Assembly (NCBI GenBank): GCA_900759005.1
Contig: CAAEUQ010000028.1
Span: 1 to 8,320, forward strand
DNA: 8,320 nucleotides
Direction of reading: 5' to 3'
Origin: Clostridia bacterium
Lineage (GTDB): Bacteria; Bacillota; Clostridia; Christensenellales; Aristaeellaceae
Shown here: positions 5,856-8,320 of the stretch, in pieces
How the letters are laid out: each line of letters begins with the position of its first letter
Numbering within the stretch: the first letter of the stretch is position 1
Translations under genes and position numbers: made by a program
Notes under the pieces: model-generated
What the model saw: the letters and a program-made list of their open reading frames with translations, nothing else
What the model was told of the DNA's origin: nothing
Database searches by the model: none

Positions 5856-7946
5856 TTACATTTCGGCTATCAGCATATTCCACATCTGCTGAAGCTTCTC
5901 CGCAAATTGCTGCGCGGGCAGGACGCCGGATTGGTATTGCTGAATGACGGCGTTGGGCTCGCCGGTCCAGGCGTCGAACAGCCATGATTGCTGGGAAAGG
6001 ATAATCCTTCCACGCGAGCGGAGCCAGTTCAGCTTCTGCGCATCGATTGCCCATCGGTCGTTTTCGGCTTCTGCGAGGTAGGTTTCCAGATCGGCAATTT
6101 GCTCGGTCAGGATCGGGCGGTCGATTTCTGCGGCGGTTTCGAGTTTGGATTTGATACTATCAATCTCGGATTGATAGTTTGACACGGTCGCGGCATAGCC
6201 TTCGCGTTCAACCGGATCGGTCAGGCTGGAATTTGCGCAGTATTTTACGCCTTCGGATGCGTTGCTCCAGAGCGCTTCCAGAAAACGAATTGCGTTCTCC
6301 GGCTTCCGCGTGTTCGGATTGATGAAAGCGACACGGGCTTTGCCCTTCAGAATCGGCTCGTTCAGCGACAGACACAGCGGATACGGATATTCGCCGTCCG
6401 CCGCAACCATCAAATCCTCCAATCTCATGGAAGAAGCCGATGCGTACAAAAGCGCATCCTTTTCGGATTCGGACGCGTCGGAATCGGGCGATTGCTCCTG
6501 ACCGAGCGCCGTCATATCCAGATTTTCAAGCGTCTGCAAGCAGGGAAGAAGATCGCTTTCCGGCGAAGCTTCATAATCGCGAAGCAGCTGCGCCAGCAGA
6601 CGATTGCGCGCCTGATCGGCGGAAACGGATTCAGAATAGAGCGTAATGCCGTTTTGCCGCATGGTTCCCTTTATTCCGTCCAGCCAATTGAGAAACGCCA
6701 GCCAGTTCGTCGGAATGTCCTGTACTGGCAGCCCCATTCGCCCGAGCGCATCCGTGTTGACGGTCAGCAGATTATAGGTGATGGAAACCGGAATCGCCAC
6801 GGCGCGGCCGTCTCTGTCTGAAAACTGCGCGCGGATGGACTCGTCCATCTGATTGAAAGCTGCCGTCAAAACAGCCGAAGAATCCAGAGGAAGCGCGTAA
6901 TTGCGCGAAATGGCGGCGCGGAACACGTCCATGTCCGCTTCCACGATAAACACATCGATCGAAGTATCGCCCGTAAGCAGCATATCCGCCAGTTTGGAAA
7001 TCATGTTGACGTCGCCGGTCTGAACCACCGCGACGCCCTCCGCATTCAGCTGACTTACCGCTTCCGGAAAGCTCTCGCTGCACGAATAAAAACGAAGAAT
7101 TTCGGAATCCATCGACATATCCGACGCCGGCAGAATGGCAAATTCATTGAATCCGCGCGCGATAAAATACCCGTCGGCGTATTCGCCGCTTCGATTGCAG
7201 CGCTCATATGGATTGGTCGCGACCGTCTCCGAAACGCCTTCGAAAATCCGCCGGATTTCGCTGCCGTTCAAGCCGTAAAGCGTTCCGGTTTGCGTATCGG
7301 CTGCCATACAGGAAAGCGCTTCCCTGGGCGTATCGAGAAGGCTGAATGCGCCGGTTTCGGTATCAACCATGCCATACTGCGCATCCGTGGAATCGGACAG
7401 GGAATACCTTTGTGCCAGAATGTTGCCGTTCATGGTCGTACAAATCGAAAAGCCGTCCGTAAACGAATCGGAAATGCACTGAATCTCGCCGGTATCTGCA
7501 TTCAAAAGCCAAACGGACGTTTCCGTCCAGTTTTTTTGTATGGTGAACACGGAATACGTGCCCGTTCCGGCAATCGCTTCGATCCACTGATCTCCGGAAG
7601 GAAAAGAGGAAACGGTGCAATACGGATTCAGCGCGGCGTTTTCTCCTTCAAAAGAAATATGACACAGCCCGATACTGCCGTCCGCCTTCGCAATCGCCGT
7701 CAGCCGACCGTCGTGTTCAAACAGCGTCAGCTGATCCACGGGCTGCGAATAGGCATAATACGCAGTCGAACCGTCCGCCAAATCCACCCGAAAGATACCA
7801 TCCGCCTCCGAGCAGTACACCGCATGATCAAAGCAAAGGATGGATTGAATCACGGAAGAACGCTGAAAATGCTGCTGCGATTCGGCAAGGACGCAATGAG
7901 AAGTCAAAAGCGTACACAAAATAAGAAGCATAATCCATTTTTTCAT
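5856..7946 (-). CDS. Exported propeller-like / extracellular solute-binding fusion protein
   Basis: The product has 696 residues. The start is taken at 7946 because GGGAGG lies 9 bases upstream and the protein then begins MKKWIMLLILCTLLTSHCVLA, a typical signal peptide. The residue before Cys is His, so a lipobox is unlikely. Residues of about 25-275 are beta-rich with propeller-like strand repeats such as GIFRVDLADGS, SVWLLNADTGEI and GMVDTETGAFSLL. From about 282 it resembles family 1 ABC solute-binding proteins: TGDTSIDVFIVEADMDVF, then DRDGRAVAIP, VNTDALGRMGLP and TNWLAFLNWL, ending QYQSGVLPAQQFAEKL. A charged helical hairpin (about 591-632) is extra. The mature protein has 12 cysteines, many for an exported Firmicutes protein. 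No ABC permease or ATPase gene is adjacent, so import, sensing or another role is open. The ligand cannot be inferred. Confidence 0.9.
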   Translation of the reverse strand: MKKWIMLLILCTLLTSHCVLAESQQHFQRSSVIQSILCFDHAVYCSEADGIFRVDLADGSTAYYAYSQPVDQLTLFEHDGRLTAIAKADGSIGLCHISFEGENAALNPYCTVSSFPSGDQWIEAIAGTGTYSVFTIQKNWTETSVWLLNADTGEIQCISDSFTDGFSICTTMNGNILAQRYSLSDSTDAQYGMVDTETGAFSLLDTPREALSCMAADTQTGTLYGLNGSEIRRIFEGVSETVATNPYERCNRSGEYADGYFIARGFNEFAILPASDMSMDSEILRFYSCSESFPEAVSQLNAEGVAVVQTGDVNMISKLADMLLTGDTSIDVFIVEADMDVFRAAISRNYALPLDSSAVLTAAFNQMDESIRAQFSDRDGRAVAIPVSITYNLLTVNTDALGRMGLPVQDIPTNWLAFLNWLDGIKGTMRQNGITLYSESVSADQARNRLLAQLLRDYEASPESDLLPCLQTLENLDMTALGQEQSPDSDASESEKDALLYASASSMRLEDLMVAADGEYPYPLCLSLNEPILKGKARVAFINPNTRKPENAIRFLEALWSNASEGVKYCANSSLTDPVEREGYAATVSNYQSEIDSIKSKLETAAEIDRPILTEQIADLETYLAEAENDRWAIDAQKLNWLRSRGRIILSQQSWLFDAWTGEPNAVIQQYQSGVLPAQQFAEKLQQMWNMLIAEM

Positions 7947-7955
7947 GGGTAGAAA

Positions 7956-7961
7956 CCTCCC
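7956..7961 (-). promoter_or_regulatory. Ribosome binding site deciding the solute-binding gene start
   Basis: GGGAGG on the minus strand lies 9 bases before ATG 7944-7946. An in-frame ATG at 7971-7973 lies upstream of this site and would add nine residues ahead of the signal peptide, so the inner ATG is preferred. Confidence 0.85.
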
Positions 7962-7975
7962 ATATTGCTGCATTC

Positions 7976-8009
7976 ATTATACATTATAATAGACACAGAT
8001 AACAGCCAA
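7976..8009 (-). promoter_or_regulatory. Probable promoter of the solute-binding gene with tandem -10 boxes
   Basis: Two perfect TATAAT boxes on the minus strand (7983-7988 and 7976-7981) lie 7 bases apart. The best -35 candidate is TTGGCT (8004-8009), with a short 15-base gap to the first box. The spacing is not ideal, so the promoter may need an activator. An inverted repeat sits directly upstream. Confidence 0.55.
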
Positions 8010-8241
8010 AGTGCAAATCTTTTGCAGAAATTTTTTCAGTCGCACCGATGCGCCAATATCCCCCGAGCGGCGGTTCGCCGGAATCCGAATTGGATTTTAC
8101 GAACACCATGCAGCCGTTTGGAAAATCCGGTTCCATGCTGCTGTCGTCGACGGCAAATACACAGTCCGCGCGACGGCAATCATCCGCGGCGGCACGCCGA
8201 TCACAGCGACGCAGCACTCGGCAAAAGATAAGAACAAACAA
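7984..8241 (-). pseudogene. Remnant of an S24 (LexA/CI-type) peptidase domain
   Basis: The minus-strand frame encodes ADCVFAVDDSSMEPDFPNG followed by CMVFVK (about 8095-8169). This resembles the stretch around the catalytic serine of S24 peptidases such as LexA and phage repressors (usual form GDSMEP, then DGD and a hydrophobic strand). Ser at 8137-8139 would be the nucleophile. The flanks do not look like the family: no helix-turn-helix lies upstream, the catalytic Lys region is missing downstream, and the frame ends inside the next gene's promoter. The only available start is a TTG beside the terminator, with no ribosome binding site. It is best read as a decayed fragment of a repressor gene. 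Chance similarity is not excluded. Confidence 0.35.
8012..8026. promoter_or_regulatory. Perfect 15-bp dyad TGCAAA-TCT-TTTGCA upstream of promoter
   Basis: TGCAAA (8012-8017) and TTTGCA (8021-8026) are exact reverse complements around a 3-base centre. They lie 2 bases upstream of the candidate -35 box. The size and place suit a regulator binding site. The stem is too short and AT-rich for a convincing terminator. Confidence 0.45.
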
Positions 8242-8273
8242 GGCGAATCGAGTCGCTGTTCGACTCGATTCGC
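8223..8273 (-). terminator. Intrinsic terminator-like stem-loop, leftward
   Basis: Perfect 13-bp arms (8243-8255 and 8261-8273, GCGAATCGAGTCG and its reverse complement) enclose a 5-base loop. On the minus strand the stem is followed by a T-rich stretch (8223-8242, 13 T of 20). The T stretch is interrupted, but the stem is strong. It would end a gene entering from the right edge and insulate the genes to its left. Confidence 0.7.
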
Positions 8274-8286
8274 GTCAAATTGGAAA

Positions 8287-8320
8287 CTAAATTTCACTCT
8301 GCACTACCCAGATTTTGAAT
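8287..8320 (-). CDS. Possible last codons of a gene extending beyond the right edge
   Basis: A minus-strand frame from the window edge encodes FKIWVVQSEI and ends with TAG at 8287-8289, 13 bases before the terminator-like stem. The arrangement fits the 3' end of a gene, but ten codons cannot establish coding. The other two minus frames stop even sooner. Confidence 0.25.
   Translation of the reverse strand, partial: FKIWVVQSEI

Noticed and set aside
5815..6054. Upstream extension of the small minus-strand frame into the solute-binding gene
   Set aside because: This part overlaps the well-supported C-terminus of the solute-binding protein in another frame. Only the short portion after 5814 could be independent.
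7290..7952. Plus-strand open frame of 220 codons
   Set aside because: It is antisense to the propeller-like region and signal peptide of the solute-binding protein. Its composition is that of a shadow frame.

Overview
The window carries two long genes on the minus strand plus the remains of a third locus at the right edge. No rRNA, tRNA, CRISPR array or insertion sequence is visible. Several features suggest a Gram-positive Clostridia-type gut or anaerobic bacterium: strong GGAGG ribosome binding sites, TATAAT promoters, moderately high GC, long exported coiled coils and Pro-Thr-Ala linkers. This is inferred from style only. I cannot name a genus.

Left two thirds (1-5531, minus): one uninterrupted reading frame, open at the left edge, for a giant RND-superfamily (HAE1/AcrB-like) efflux permease. 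Within the window it already has 1843 codons, against about 1040 residues for ordinary relatives. The extra length has two sources. One is an insert of about 570 residues in the first extracytoplasmic loop, made of two long coiled-coil arms joined by a Pro/Thr/Ala-rich linker. The other is a C-terminal cytoplasmic tail of more than 240 residues, built from two tandem-repeat families (21-residue Asn/Ala-rich and 15-residue Gly-Tyr-Pro-Pro-rich). Removing both leaves a normal-sized RND core.

Middle (5532-5855): a spacer of 324 bases. It holds a good sigma-A promoter and ribosome binding site for the permease gene, plus a near-perfect inverted repeat of unknown role.

Right third (5856-7946, minus): an exported protein of 696 residues with an N-terminal propeller-like region fused to a C-terminal extracellular solute-binding domain. 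No ABC permease or ATPase gene accompanies it here. Its upstream region has tandem TATAAT boxes and a TGCAA/TTGCA inverted repeat. A looser version of that element lies upstream of the permease promoter, so the two genes may share a regulator.

Right edge (8000-8320): a small remnant of an S24 (LexA/CI-type) peptidase domain, a strong 13-bp stem-loop that reads as a leftward terminator, and possibly the last few codons of another leftward gene.

The most notable object is the permease. Its coiled-coil hairpin sits in the docking-domain position, where Gram-negative RND pumps contact their exit duct, and no adaptor (MFP) gene lies directly upstream. The hairpin could be a built-in substitute for the adaptor or a spacer through the cell wall. 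That function is inference.
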